This document shows positions 52,011 to 62,200 of a stretch of 64,000 nt of DNA, piece by piece. The DNA is from Treponema sp. (lineage in GTDB: Bacteria > Spirochaetota > Spirochaetia > Treponematales > Treponemataceae): contig JAKSLX010000011.1 in assembly GCA_024400915.1 (NCBI GenBank), positions 35,550 through 99,549 of the forward strand, read 5' to 3'. A program made the position numbers and the translations under genes. The notes beneath the pieces are model-generated. The model saw only the letters and a program-made list of their open reading frames with translations. It had not been told where the DNA came from and did no database searches. The first letter of the stretch is position 1. The number at the start of each line of letters is the position of its first letter.

Positions 52011-53576
52011 CTAAAGATCCCATTTTCCATTTGCAAACGGTGAAGAATAATTTGTCGAAGGTTTTCCATTTCCTGTTGTACTCCAGAGGGTTCGGTCAAT
52101 ATTCAGAAGGTCAAAGGAAACCACGTTCTTGAATGCAGATAGTTTGACATTGGCATAGAGACCTAACGAGACTTTTCCCATAAGCTGCCATCCGCTTATT
52201 TCCTCAAGCTTATCAAACTTAGCTTTTGCACCCTGCATATTTTCCTTCATTGTTTTTGCGTCTGCGTTATTGACATCAAGGGAGTTGTACAGTGTGTTGT
52301 ATTCATCGGTTTCAGAATTTACTTTTGTCCAAGCTCCTCCTATATTTGCTGAAAGCTTTCCGCCGCAAGTTGCTTTAAGTTCAAGAATGTTCATTCCAAA
52401 GAAAATCAAACCGGCTTTAGCTGAAGGACCAAGGGTCATGCTTCCCGTTAAACAGACTACGACCTGATGAGCATCCGGTTCCCATGAAATATCATCTGCG
52501 TTTGTATTGCTTGGAATAAATGCAAGGTTGATGTTTGAGAAGACATTTGAGTGATGCATGGATCTACTGTAATACTGGTAGTCTACACTTACGCCTCCAT
52601 TGACAGAAAAATCAATGAAAAATCCTGCATATGGTCCACTGGATCCCTCTCCCCAGGAAAGTCCTGGAATTGCAACCGATGCATTTGTCTTGATTGCCCC
52701 AGTAACATTCAATCCGGCTCCAAATTCAACATCCCTGTACCAGTCATATTTTACATAACCAGGTGTGTAATAGGTTGTCCACTTCCACATTTTCCAGGTG
52801 CCATGGGTGTCGATTCCTGTCTTTGCATAGGCCGCAGAATAGACAGCCTTGTTCTGCCAGCATTTGTATCTGACCTGAGGAGTAATTGAAACCTGTGCCG
52901 TTGAAGATATTGAGCTTTCCCTTTTGGACATCATGGCTTTTGCACCTTCAAGTTCCTCAACGGTTTTATCATCGTGCGCATCCTTTGCTTCTCTAATGGC
53001 GTTATCAGTCATTTTCTTAAGGTCATCAAATGAACCTTTGTTAAAAAGAGACTTTCCCTTAGGAGAAATTGTAAAGCTCCATTTAGTATATCCGTCGCTG
53101 GTTGGCATAACCGTATCAAGCATGGTTTTTGTAACGGCCGGGGATCTTGTCATTGACTCTGGATCTTCAAATTCCAATTCAGGAGGATCTAATCGTTCAG
53201 CAAATGCATCTCTTTCTTCTATTGCCGCACTAAAATCCGCAGTCTGCTCTGGAATCTGAATGCCATCAAATACTTCCTTGACTTCCGGTGTAATGGCATT
53301 GATTGAGATGCTATTCCCTGATCTTGTAATGCTTACAACTTTTTTTGCTTTTCCGTTGACATCAATAAAAATGTCACCAACTTCAAGATCAAGGGGACTT
53401 GTGGTAACTGCTTTTCCTCTTGAAATGTTTTCACGGATACCGACATCCGAGAAATCCTTTATCTTTGCGGAAAGAATGAGTATGGAATCATGAATAAGTC
53501 CATCAATGGCAAAGGCAGAAGAGAGGATTGTAGCACTGAATGCAAGTGCAAAAAATCTTTTTGAAAATGTTTTCAT
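52011..53576 (-). CDS. Exported protein of unknown function
   Basis: 521 residues. Signal peptide KRFFALAFSATILSSAFA, cleaved before IDGLI. Residues about 30-115 contain a beta module (DLEVGDIFIDVNGKAKKVVSI, followed by NAITPEVKEVFDGIQIPEQT). Residues about 240-480 are beta-rich with alternating aromatics (WKMWKWTTYYTPGYVKYDW, FFIDFSVNGGVSVDYQYYS, GKVSLGLYANVKLSAF), which could be strands of an outer-membrane beta-barrel or a large soluble beta domain. The start overlaps the stop of the upstream lipoprotein (TAATG). I recognise no named family. Confidence 0.72.
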   Translation of the reverse strand: MKTFSKRFFALAFSATILSSAFAIDGLIHDSILILSAKIKDFSDVGIRENISRGKAVTTSPLDLEVGDIFIDVNGKAKKVVSITRSGNSISINAITPEVKEVFDGIQIPEQTADFSAAIEERDAFAERLDPPELEFEDPESMTRSPAVTKTMLDTVMPTSDGYTKWSFTISPKGKSLFNKGSFDDLKKMTDNAIREAKDAHDDKTVEELEGAKAMMSKRESSISSTAQVSITPQVRYKCWQNKAVYSAAYAKTGIDTHGTWKMWKWTTYYTPGYVKYDWYRDVEFGAGLNVTGAIKTNASVAIPGLSWGEGSSGPYAGFFIDFSVNGGVSVDYQYYSRSMHHSNVFSNINLAFIPSNTNADDISWEPDAHQVVVCLTGSMTLGPSAKAGLIFFGMNILELKATCGGKLSANIGGAWTKVNSETDEYNTLYNSLDVNNADAKTMKENMQGAKAKFDKLEEISGWQLMGKVSLGLYANVKLSAFKNVVSFDLLNIDRTLWSTTGNGKPSTNYSSPFANGKWDL

Positions 53577-54082
53577 TAGAATTCTCCTTTGCAGATGATG
53601 TTGTTTTTATCATCGATTCTGAAAATGCTCGTAAGGTTTCCGTTTTCGTCATACTGATATTCAACAATATCTGGACTGCTGTTTTCGTAGGATGCAGCAG
53701 CGCGGGTAGTTCCGTTATATGTTTTATGAATTTTCTTAACCTTTCTAGGCGCCATTGTTTCCTCAGCAATCAATGAACGTGTTACACCTGTTTCTTCTTC
53801 ATAGCTGATTGTGTATGAACCTCTTGCAGGGTCTGAAACAGCTACAGAACGCAACTCCTCATTGTTGTAGGTATAAAGCTTGTTGACGGTAACTCCGGTC
53901 TCCGCACTTGTGTAGGTGGCACTGGTGATGTTCCTTGTTCCTTCATCAACGGTCATTACAGTCTGACCGTCATCAGAATTAATTGTAATCGTAATGGCAG
54001 AATCAGACTGCTTTTCGATAGTCTGATTGTTACAGCCCAGTAAAAACAAAGAAACCAGGGCTAAAAACAAAAATTTTCTCAT
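53576..54082 (-). CDS. Small lipoprotein with YD/RHS-like C-terminus
   Basis: 168 residues. Signal peptide with lipobox (FLLGC, Cys about 17) and AAGGAG 6-7 bases before the ATG. Residues about 30-130 are beta-rich (ITITINSDDGQTVMTVDEG, YTYNNEELRSVAVSD). The end reads EYQYDENGNLTSIFRIDDKN, the pattern of a single YD repeat. First gene of the three-gene surface-protein operon. The 190 bases upstream contain only AT-rich sequence, probably including the promoter; no convincing -35/-10 pair was found. Confidence 0.72.
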   Translation of the reverse strand: MRKFLFLALVSLFLLGCNNQTIEKQSDSAITITINSDDGQTVMTVDEGTRNITSATYTSAETGVTVNKLYTYNNEELRSVAVSDPARGSYTISYEEETGVTRSLIAEETMAPRKVKKIHKTYNGTTRAAASYENSSPDIVEYQYDENGNLTSIFRIDDKNNIICKGEF

Positions 54083-54276
54083 AAAATCTCCTTAAAAATA
54101 AGTTGACAATCCTAATGTCTGAATTTTAATGCAATTTTTTCCAAAATCTATAAATTCTCCCCAAAAAAAACATTTTATGAGCAGTTTATAGATCCGAATT
54201 CAACTTGTAAAAGAAGGAGTCTATAACGTAAGTGAGGAAATCAGTATTTTAAAACGAAAATTGGAACTATTAAATT

Positions 54277-54962
54277 TCAGTCCAGCTGCTGAAGTTCAAT
54301 TGCAATTTCTTCCATCTGCTGATCAGTCATGGAAATGCTTTCTGCAACCCGCTTAAGTTCACGTCTAACGCTTTCAGGAACGTTTGTAGTGGTCTTGTAG
54401 CGCAATTCATGCTCAAGGGTAGCCAAAAGTCCATTGCAATGGTCCTTAACTGGATTTCTACCTTTACATTGTGGGTAGATTCAGAAAGATAGACAGGAGT
54501 TTCCACCACAAGATGAAGGCTCCTGTAGCCGCTGTCCTTAGGATTTTTAATGTAGTCCTTTTCTTCAATAAGGCTAATGTCAGGATGCTTAAGAAGCATG
54601 TTCCTGATTGAATATATGTCCGTAATGTATGGACAGATTACACGGATACCGGCAATATCATTAAGGTTTTCTGCCATGGACTTGAATGTTATGGGAAGGT
54701 TTTTCTTTACCAGCTTGTCGGCAATACTCTGGGGTGTTTTTATGCGGGACTTTACAGTTTCAATTGAATTACGGCGCCCCCTGATTTTATTTTCCTTGTT
54801 AAGAATATCAAGCTTTGTTTCAAGCTGTTTAATGGCACTTTCATAGATCATCATCAGCTGCTGAAACTGAAGTGCCATTTTATAGAAGTTTTCTGGTCTG
54901 GAAAGTGAATTCTGAATCAATTCTGGAAGCAGAGCAGGTACATGTGTTTTTGAGTTTTCCAT
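54277..54962 (-). pseudogene. Small alarmone synthetase (RelA/SpoT domain) with a frameshift
   Basis: A 211-residue reading frame from ATG 54962 has the (p)ppGpp synthetase core: GRRNSIETVKSRIKTPQSIADKL, NDIAGIRVICPY (about 101-112), GYRSLHLVV and VEIQLRTIAMDFW (168-180). After Trp180 the frame becomes nonsense and stops at 54327. In the neighbouring frame the normal continuation ATLEHELRYK is read directly, then a helical tail ending QQMEEIAIELQQLD at a TGA at 54277-54279. Adding one G to the GG at about 54423 restores one uninterrupted gene of about 228 residues, so a single-base loss (real or sequencing error) explains it. All catalytic residues I know lie before the break, so partial activity is possible. 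The start overlaps an inverted-repeat region. Confidence 0.85.
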
Positions 54963-55009
54963 TTTTAGTATATCTCCATTTACTATTTAAATGATCCCGT
55001 ATACTAAAA
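54963..55009. promoter_or_regulatory. Perfect 10-bp inverted repeat upstream of the alarmone synthetase
   Basis: TTTTAGTATA (54963-54972) and TATACTAAAA (55000-55009) are exact inverted copies separated by 27 bases. The inner arm ends directly at the ATG, and the ribosome site GGAG lies in the loop. It could be an operator or an RNA hairpin controlling translation. Confidence 0.4.
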
Positions 55010-55049
55010 GTTACAAACATTTGGCCTACAATGCAAATTGAAGCCAGAG

Positions 55050-55766
55050 CTATTCCAGGTTTTCCTTAAAGCGGATTACAGCTTCCCTAAGACTTGAAAG
55101 TTCTCCCTTAAAGCTGAACCAGAAGTGAATCCTTTCTTTTCTTTCTTCCCTGATCAATCTCAGATGATGCTGAATATATTCAATGCGTAATATAATTTCA
55201 TTTTCCTTTGCGGCTGTCCTCAACTTGGTCATGACATTCATAGTATATGCAAAGTCACTTATGAGCAGTCCAAAAAACAGACCCACAACAAAACTGAAAC
55301 CAAGATGGGCTGTAAACCAATAGAGCCAGTTTAGGATTCTGGGATGAATGAAAAAATAGTAAGTGGCACTGAGGATGTACCAGAAAAAAGTATACATGGG
55401 GCAAATGATTCCCTGAAAATTTCCCCAGCATTTTGAATAATCCCAAAGCTTTATTTTCATGCCCTTGATGAAAATAATTCCCGCAATGTATTCAAAAACC
55501 GTAATAGAAAGGGCCATAAGGACAAAGAGAAATATTTTCTGAAGCCAAAGCCTTTCAATGAAACTTACATCTATAAGACTCAGAAAAAAAAGAATTGTCA
55601 GGCTGAATCCATAAAGCGGAAGGTAAGGGCCGGTCAAATATCCAGGATTGATCCACTTTCTTTCCGGATTGTTGCTTGAAAAAAACCTTCGCCAAATAAG
55701 TTCAATGAGCCAGCCGCCAAGACTTCCCGCAAAAAACAAAAAAGTAACCGCAAGAAACAAATTCAT
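55050..55766 (-). CDS. CmpB-type putative ABC-transporter membrane protein
   Basis: 238 residues with six membrane helices. The segments WINPGYLTGPYLPLYGFSL, ALSITVFEYIAGIIF, KLWDYSKCWGNFQGIICPMY and a final cytoplasmic helix with a charged tail (QHHLRLIREERKERIHF) match the ABC_trans_CmpB family pattern. Despite the family name no ATPase partner is visible nearby. It lies 19 bases after the large lipoprotein gene at 55786-59052, with AGGGAG before its ATG, and is probably co-transcribed with it. Function is unknown. Confidence 0.8.
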   Translation of the reverse strand: MNLFLAVTFLFFAGSLGGWLIELIWRRFFSSNNPERKWINPGYLTGPYLPLYGFSLTILFFLSLIDVSFIERLWLQKIFLFVLMALSITVFEYIAGIIFIKGMKIKLWDYSKCWGNFQGIICPMYTFFWYILSATYYFFIHPRILNWLYWFTAHLGFSFVVGLFFGLLISDFAYTMNVMTKLRTAAKENEIILRIEYIQHHLRLIREERKERIHFWFSFKGELSSLREAVIRFKENLE

Positions 55767-55785
55767 ATTTCATCTCCCTAAACCG

Positions 55786-58700
55786 TTAATTACGCTTTAC
55801 TTCACCCATCATGAAAGTTCCGTCTGCAAAATGGATTATTGCTGTATAGTAATAACCATTAGGAATATCATTTGGTTTTACTATGTAATAATCAAGACCT
55901 TCCATGACCTGTGGATTTTTTGGTTCTGCACGTGCCACCCAGTCATCTATGGAATCTCCATATCCTATAGAACTGACATAGGTTTCAATGATGTATGGTT
56001 TGTCTGATTTTGCAATATAAGAATATTCAGCAAATTGATCGAATTTTCTAATACTGACATTTGTATCACCTGTATAAATATATTTAGGTGTCATATACAT
56101 GGCAAATGCTTCATCAGTACCAAAATCTATTAATTTAGTGTGAATTTTTGCAAATTTATTTCTATATTTTTGTTGTAGTGGTGGTTCTGGGTCATTCCAT
56201 TTGGCACCAAATACAGTAGTAATGGTATCTCCTATGCTACAATTATCAGCCTCTCCAGAAAGCCATATATCTGCACCGGATAGCTGAGACTCATATTCAG
56301 TCCATTGTCCACTAGTTTCATCATAATAGTAAATAGTATGATAATAATAATAGTCTTCTATTAAGTTATGTCCTTCATACCTATGATCCTGAAAGTCAAT
56401 GTTAATAGGTATTTTTTCTGCTTGTACTATTGTTTTTAATAAATATTTGTCTTTGTCATAAACTATATTAAAATCAGATGGAGCCTTGTAAATCCACACA
56501 GGGACTCCATCAACGCCACTACCGTAATTTCCTTCATTGTCATAAACTAATCCTGCCATGTAATAATTGCCATCTGGTATGTCATAAAGTGGAATATTAA
56601 ATGATAAATCACCATACTCATCAATGTTAGTATACGGAACCTTTATTGATTTAAGATCTGGCATGTTCTTTACGTCTTCAACGGTTATCTGGTTGCATCC
56701 TTTATAGTAAGGTTTAAGTGAATATTTTATTGTTACAAAACCGTTTTCATTTTTAAGACCTGATCCTTTATATTCGTCACTACAATAAGACCCTAATCCG
56801 TATTTATCGATAACAGCTCCCCCAGCGATTGGAGCTGATCTATCTTTTAGCAGATTTTTTGGAATTGTTTTTTCATGGGCTTCCTTTATATTACCGTATG
56901 AGTCCATTACCCCAGAGCGGGCGATTAAGTCATAATTATTATTAGTTCCTCTCGTAAATTCTAAATATGTATTAGCAGATCTTACAAGAGGATCCCAGAA
57001 GCCATTAGAATCATACATATAGACTGTAACAAAATATGTATAATCTGAATCAAAGATAAAGTCGTTTTCATATTCATATGTAAAAATTCTTTTACCAGAA
57101 GAGTTGATAGGCCCGTTTTCTAAATTCCATGTGAAATCAGGGATTTTTACAGATTCGTCAAGAGTCTTTGGATCATGAAGTAATATTACTTCTTTTCCTG
57201 TAGTTCCGTATAAATTGAATTTTTCTCCATTATCATTTTCATAAATATATTTTTTGTTTATTTTTGCATAGTGAGGAATGTATCTCTCTGTTGCCGTTTC
57301 AATTAATATATCTCCTCCTAGCATTTTAAGACATGCCAAAGATGCATCTGGAGAAGTTTCAAAACTTTCTTTTGCTACATATACATAATAATAGGATTTT
57401 CCCAGGTCAACAGGACCATTGATGTTAACTGCAAAAGAATCATACCCATCGGAATCGTGATCGTATCTTCCGACTCCTAAAATTTCTCCCTTGGAAGGTA
57501 TTGCATATTCCTTTTGAATTGTATTTCCTATGTCATCCTGCAAGTTCAATTTTATAAAGATATCTGATGAAGAATCCATTTGTTCATCTGTAAGATTCAA
57601 AATATAGCATTCACTATTATCTGGGGCTCTGCCTTTTTCAAAAACTAATGGTATTTCGTTTTTTTCTTCAGTATACAATTTTACAGAAATCAGATTGATA
57701 TAATCAGAATAAATTTTTCCATTCTTAATGAGCCATATGTCATTAGCTGAAAAATAGACCTTTTTAACAGAGTCTTTAATATCTTTTATTGTTATTTCGT
57801 TTGTATAAAGTGTTTCAATTTTCCTAATGCCAGATCCGATGAAAGGGCAGTTATTATAAATCTTGATGTCAGGAATATTGGCAATGGTATCTTTAACTGC
57901 ATAGACTTCAATTTTCTTGTCTATAGGATTTCCAGCATAATCTTTTACGTCAAAACCAATCTTGAGCAATCCATTAAAATCTTCCCGGCAGTTATATTGG
58001 CCTTCGCATTGATAGGTGTCATTTTCGATTTTCTTAAAGGTAACCGATTCGTATTCGTCATAGTGATAATCAGAACCGTTCATTTGAGTAATTCCATTTT
58101 CTATAATGCGTACAGTTCCAATTCCACTGTTATCAGAAACTTTACAGGTGTAATATAGAGGGCCTTTAAAGTGATTCTGTCTAAATGTTGAATCATTCCA
58201 TGTATTTAAGTCTTCGGTTGATAATTCATCAGAGTAAGTTCCATCTACATTTTTTGTTCTATACACATGGAACTCCTTGAATTCAGGGCCGACAGAGTCC
58301 ACAGTAGGGTTGACTTTATATGTCCATGCATAGTTGTTTCCAAATTCTAAGCCATCTTCATCTTTTACAAAAGTAGTATCCACTTCAACAGAAAGTTCAG
58401 CTGTTTCCAAAGAGTCATCAAGAATTCTAACTGCTTTGTTTGTGTGAATGGTAAGACAATAAATTTTATTACCGCTGTTGTCAGATGATTCAAAGTAATC
58501 AACATCAGAAAAACATGTATTAGTTATTTCCTTTTTGTTACGGTAGATGTGAATATTCTTTAACTTCTCTTGATCTGTAAAGAAATTAAAGACAGGAACA
58601 GGCTTATTGAATGTTAAAATTATATTTGTATCCTGAGGATATCCTGAAAGAGTATCTTTTGGAAAATGATCAACAACTTTTGGTAATAGCAGACATACAG

Positions 58701-59052
58701 GCTTAATTACAAATGAATCAGCAGATTTAAGAATTTTAGCTTTTGTTTTCAGCATGCTTGAATCTTCGATTTCAAAGTAATCAGAAACTTCGGAGCCTTT
58801 TGCATCAAGGACAATCCATTTTTTGAAGGCATAACCATCTGGCACGGAATAGGTTAGATTTATAGTATCTCCAACCTTGCAGGTTCGTTCAGTATCGCCA
58901 ATATAAATCGTAATTGGTCGTGAAGTTTCGTATTCGATTTTATCTTCAATGTCTTTTTTTATTTCACTGCCATTTAAGAAATTATCGCAGCCATTAAGAA
59001 ATAGTCCGGTAAAAGCTAATGCAACGGAAAGCCTAATAATACTTTTTTTCAT
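55786..59052 (-). CDS. Very large lipoprotein with Ig-like modules (CDNFLNG family, first paralog)
   Basis: 1088 residues from ATG 59052 (GAGG 7 bases upstream; the longer open frame adds no family sequence). Signal peptide with lipobox (FLNGC, then DNFLNGSE). Residues about 45-110 carry a VPDGYAFKKWIVLD module (Ig/Big-like), then a SbsA-type segment (VVDHFPKDTLSGYPQDTNIILTF). Several further Ig-like units follow (YTCKVSDNSGIGTVRI, GFDVKDYAGNPIDKK). The protein shares its DNFLNG start and module order with the divergent paralog at 59217. It is probably a surface adhesin or substrate-binding protein; this is inferred from build only. No enzymatic motif is visible. Confidence 0.8.
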   Translation of the reverse strand: MKKSIIRLSVALAFTGLFLNGCDNFLNGSEIKKDIEDKIEYETSRPITIYIGDTERTCKVGDTINLTYSVPDGYAFKKWIVLDAKGSEVSDYFEIEDSSMLKTKAKILKSADSFVIKPVCLLLPKVVDHFPKDTLSGYPQDTNIILTFNKPVPVFNFFTDQEKLKNIHIYRNKKEITNTCFSDVDYFESSDNSGNKIYCLTIHTNKAVRILDDSLETAELSVEVDTTFVKDEDGLEFGNNYAWTYKVNPTVDSVGPEFKEFHVYRTKNVDGTYSDELSTEDLNTWNDSTFRQNHFKGPLYYTCKVSDNSGIGTVRIIENGITQMNGSDYHYDEYESVTFKKIENDTYQCEGQYNCREDFNGLLKIGFDVKDYAGNPIDKKIEVYAVKDTIANIPDIKIYNNCPFIGSGIRKIETLYTNEITIKDIKDSVKKVYFSANDIWLIKNGKIYSDYINLISVKLYTEEKNEIPLVFEKGRAPDNSECYILNLTDEQMDSSSDIFIKLNLQDDIGNTIQKEYAIPSKGEILGVGRYDHDSDGYDSFAVNINGPVDLGKSYYYVYVAKESFETSPDASLACLKMLGGDILIETATERYIPHYAKINKKYIYENDNGEKFNLYGTTGKEVILLHDPKTLDESVKIPDFTWNLENGPINSSGKRIFTYEYENDFIFDSDYTYFVTVYMYDSNGFWDPLVRSANTYLEFTRGTNNNYDLIARSGVMDSYGNIKEAHEKTIPKNLLKDRSAPIAGGAVIDKYGLGSYCSDEYKGSGLKNENGFVTIKYSLKPYYKGCNQITVEDVKNMPDLKSIKVPYTNIDEYGDLSFNIPLYDIPDGNYYMAGLVYDNEGNYGSGVDGVPVWIYKAPSDFNIVYDKDKYLLKTIVQAEKIPINIDFQDHRYEGHNLIEDYYYYHTIYYYDETSGQWTEYESQLSGADIWLSGEADNCSIGDTITTVFGAKWNDPEPPLQQKYRNKFAKIHTKLIDFGTDEAFAMYMTPKYIYTGDTNVSIRKFDQFAEYSYIAKSDKPYIIETYVSSIGYGDSIDDWVARAEPKNPQVMEGLDYYIVKPNDIPNGYYYTAIIHFADGTFMMGEVKRN

Positions 59053-59118
59053 AAATTCCTCTCTGATTATATTGTTCCATTTTACATTATGTTTTTGCCA
59101 GTTGTAAAGTTTTTTTCC

Positions 59119-59139
59119 TTGCATTTGTATACTATGCAA
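59119..59139. promoter_or_regulatory. Inverted repeat in the divergent promoter region
   Basis: TTGCAT and ATGCAA (21 bases overall) lie between two divergent paralogous lipoprotein genes, near the middle of the 164-base gap. It could be an operator shared by both. The rest of the gap is AT-rich, with no convincing -35/-10 pair beyond TATAAT at about 59066-59071 on the minus strand. Confidence 0.3.
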
Positions 59140-59216
59140 ATATATGTAATTCATGATAGAATTTCAAAGTTTATTAATGCCTTAATAAATAGGTTGAGTA
59201 TAAAGGGGAGAGTAGA

Positions 59217-62200
59217 ATGCATTCAAAAAAGTTTTTTTCAGGAATTATAAACTCCATCGCTTCTGTTATTTTTTTATTCCTTGCAATTTCTTGTGACAAT
59301 TTTTTAAATGGCGGAAAATTAGTTGAACAGCTTGAACAGGAAATAGAATACGCAAATGCTCAGGAAATAGAATTTTTAATTCTTCCAGAAACAAATCAAG
59401 GAACCACAACTCCAAACGGAAATTATAAGAGAAAACTTGGTTATTATTTTGATATTAATTTTACTTCTTCAGAAAACTATAAATTTGAAAAATGGATAAC
59501 TGTTGATTACCGCACAGGGACGGAAATTTTTGATTATGTTACATTTCAAGATGCAACAGCACCTTCAACTTCTGTAAAAATAAACAAAGCTTATTCATAT
59601 TTAAAGATTGTGCCTAAATGTTCTTTTATCCCTGCTATAGATGCAATTTATCCTATCAATTCATTATATGGCGTAAACTGTGATTCAGAAATTTCCATCG
59701 TTTTTAATACAAAAATGGAATCATCTCAGTTTAATGATTTTAAATATATTTCAATTACAAAAACTTCTGCTGTTTCTTTAAGTGCAGAAGAAACCCAGCT
59801 TATAAACGATGATTTCACATCAGATTATTTTCAAAAACCAATACTTTCTATGGATGGAAAGACCCTGTCAATAAAAACAAATGGTGCCAAAAGAATTATT
59901 TCTGAGGGAGATGCAGAAACTCTTTTCAATATAATAGTAACTATTAAAGATGGACTTAAAACAGAATATGGAGATGCGTTTTCTGGTTATACTCACACAT
60001 ACCTTATTAACAAAGGCATAGAAAAAGTTCCTCCTGTTATTGAAGAAATACGTTTTGCTAAAACACTTGAAGATGTAAAAAATGGTACAAATCAACTTTC
60101 AAATAATGATTTTTTGAATTTTACAGATACTGAATACATTTCAAACCATTTGGGAACAAAAATTTATGTTTATGTAAAAGCTTATGATGCTACCAGTGGA
60201 ATAAATTGTGTAAAAGCATCAGAAACTTATTTACAGAACCTGGAAGGTGTAAATTTTTCTACAGCAATTCCTGTTCCAAATAATCATTTTGGAACTTTTA
60301 TTCCATTGAAGGAAAATGGAGTATTAACCGGTTATTCCGAAGCATTTTTTGAATACGAATTAAATTCCACAGAAGATGGGGTTATAAGTGTAGAGTTTAA
60401 AATTGAAGATAATGCTGGAAACAAATCAGTAGAGCAAAAGAAGGTTGCTGTCATTCGTGATACAAAAGTGCCAGATGCAAGAGAAACTAGGATCACCACA
60501 AATTTTGCACCTTATTCAAATGTAATTAATAACTTTGGTGATTACACTTTTTATGTACATGGCTTTGATGCAGACAAATATGCGTATGGGAAAAAAACAG
60601 AGCTTGGAGAATTGACATATATCATTACTGATGAAAAGGAAAAACCTTACACAATCAAATCTGTTGAAACAGTCAATAATTATTCCTATATAAAGCTTGA
60701 ATCGTTTTATGACCAGCATGACTATTCCAATACAACGTATGGAAGAAATATTAGTAACAATAGTCGTGCTTTTACCGCTTTCAAAGATTCTGACCGTGAT
60801 ACTGTTCCATTTGCTGCAAAAATTACATTGTCTGGAATAGATTCTAAGCACAATAATAACCTGCAAATTGCCATTTATGATGCAGCAGGAAATGTAATTT
60901 ACAACGAAACAGAATCAGTAATTCCAGGTACAGTCTATTCTTCTGGATATGATTCTTTTATTGAAAGATATATTTTATCATCTCCATATACAGAGTCTTC
61001 TGACAACAAAGGTTATCTTGGAATGACTTATTATAATTACGAAAAAGATTACGATATGATTTCTGTATTAAAAGATAGTTACATTCCTAGCAATTACACG
61101 ATTGATGAAATCAATGGAATAGTAACTACTAATGATGGCAAAGAATATATGAATAACCACACAGGTTTTGGAACTATAAACGGTGAACTTGTAGAGCCCT
61201 TTGATGAACTGGACTGCCATTATAGAATTTATAAAAATGATTTGTTTTATAACTCTGTCTACCGAGCAAATATGGGGCAGAATATCTATGACAATATGCA
61301 GACCATAAATTCCCTTCAAGTAATTTCTTATTTCAAAAAAGAGTCTTCCATATCATATCAATATTTTGCAGGTTATAACAAAAAGTATTCAGAATTAAAT
61401 GGGGGAGTTGCTGCACCTGCTCGGGGTCAAGGCATTACAAACATTACAGTTGAATATGATGGAATGCCTTCAGAAAATATGACTGTCATTATTGAATATG
61501 ATAAAGATTTGTATAAAGATTGTTTCATATCCTGTAACACTATTAGCGACTATGACAGAGAAACAGATAATTATGAGTTTGTTTATAATAGCTTCACGAC
61601 AAAATCAACAAAGATAACACTTCCAGCTTACGAAGCTCGGAGTAGTGATTCATATGGCTGGACTGAAAAATGTTTGTATTATAAGTTTTATTTATCGTAT
61701 ATTGATGAAAACAATCAAATACAAGAAATCCCAAGTTCCTATACTGATATAGTTTATGCTGATATTCCTGATATACAGAATACTGATTTCTATCCGCCAC
61801 AAGTAAAATATGCCGATAAACTGTTGGCCCCATATGATTCCATCTCAGCTTATGATTTCTCAAATAGATTAACAAGATTCTGGTTACTGTATACTTCAGG
61901 AGCCACACACACTTCAGACAGTAATCGAGTTCCAATTTTTGGAGATACGCTTACAGAAACAGTAGACGGACAACAAAAACCTGTTTATGAATGCTGGCAT
62001 GACAAGGTAAAACCAGGCTATTCAAGTCATTCCAATTATATGACCGAAGCAGAAATCTTTAAGCTTCCGAATCACTATCATGCAAAGACAGCTTCCTGGC
62101 CCCTAGGAAATCAAGATTTTGAATTTAACAGATCAATAATTGACTTAAGCGTCCTTGAACAGGATGTATGGTATGAACTGTTCGGACGGGTTTACGATAC

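Noticed and set aside
54400..54440. Programmed frameshift in the alarmone synthetase
   Set aside because: No canonical slippery heptamer or downstream structure; simple single-base loss in a G-run is the easier explanation.
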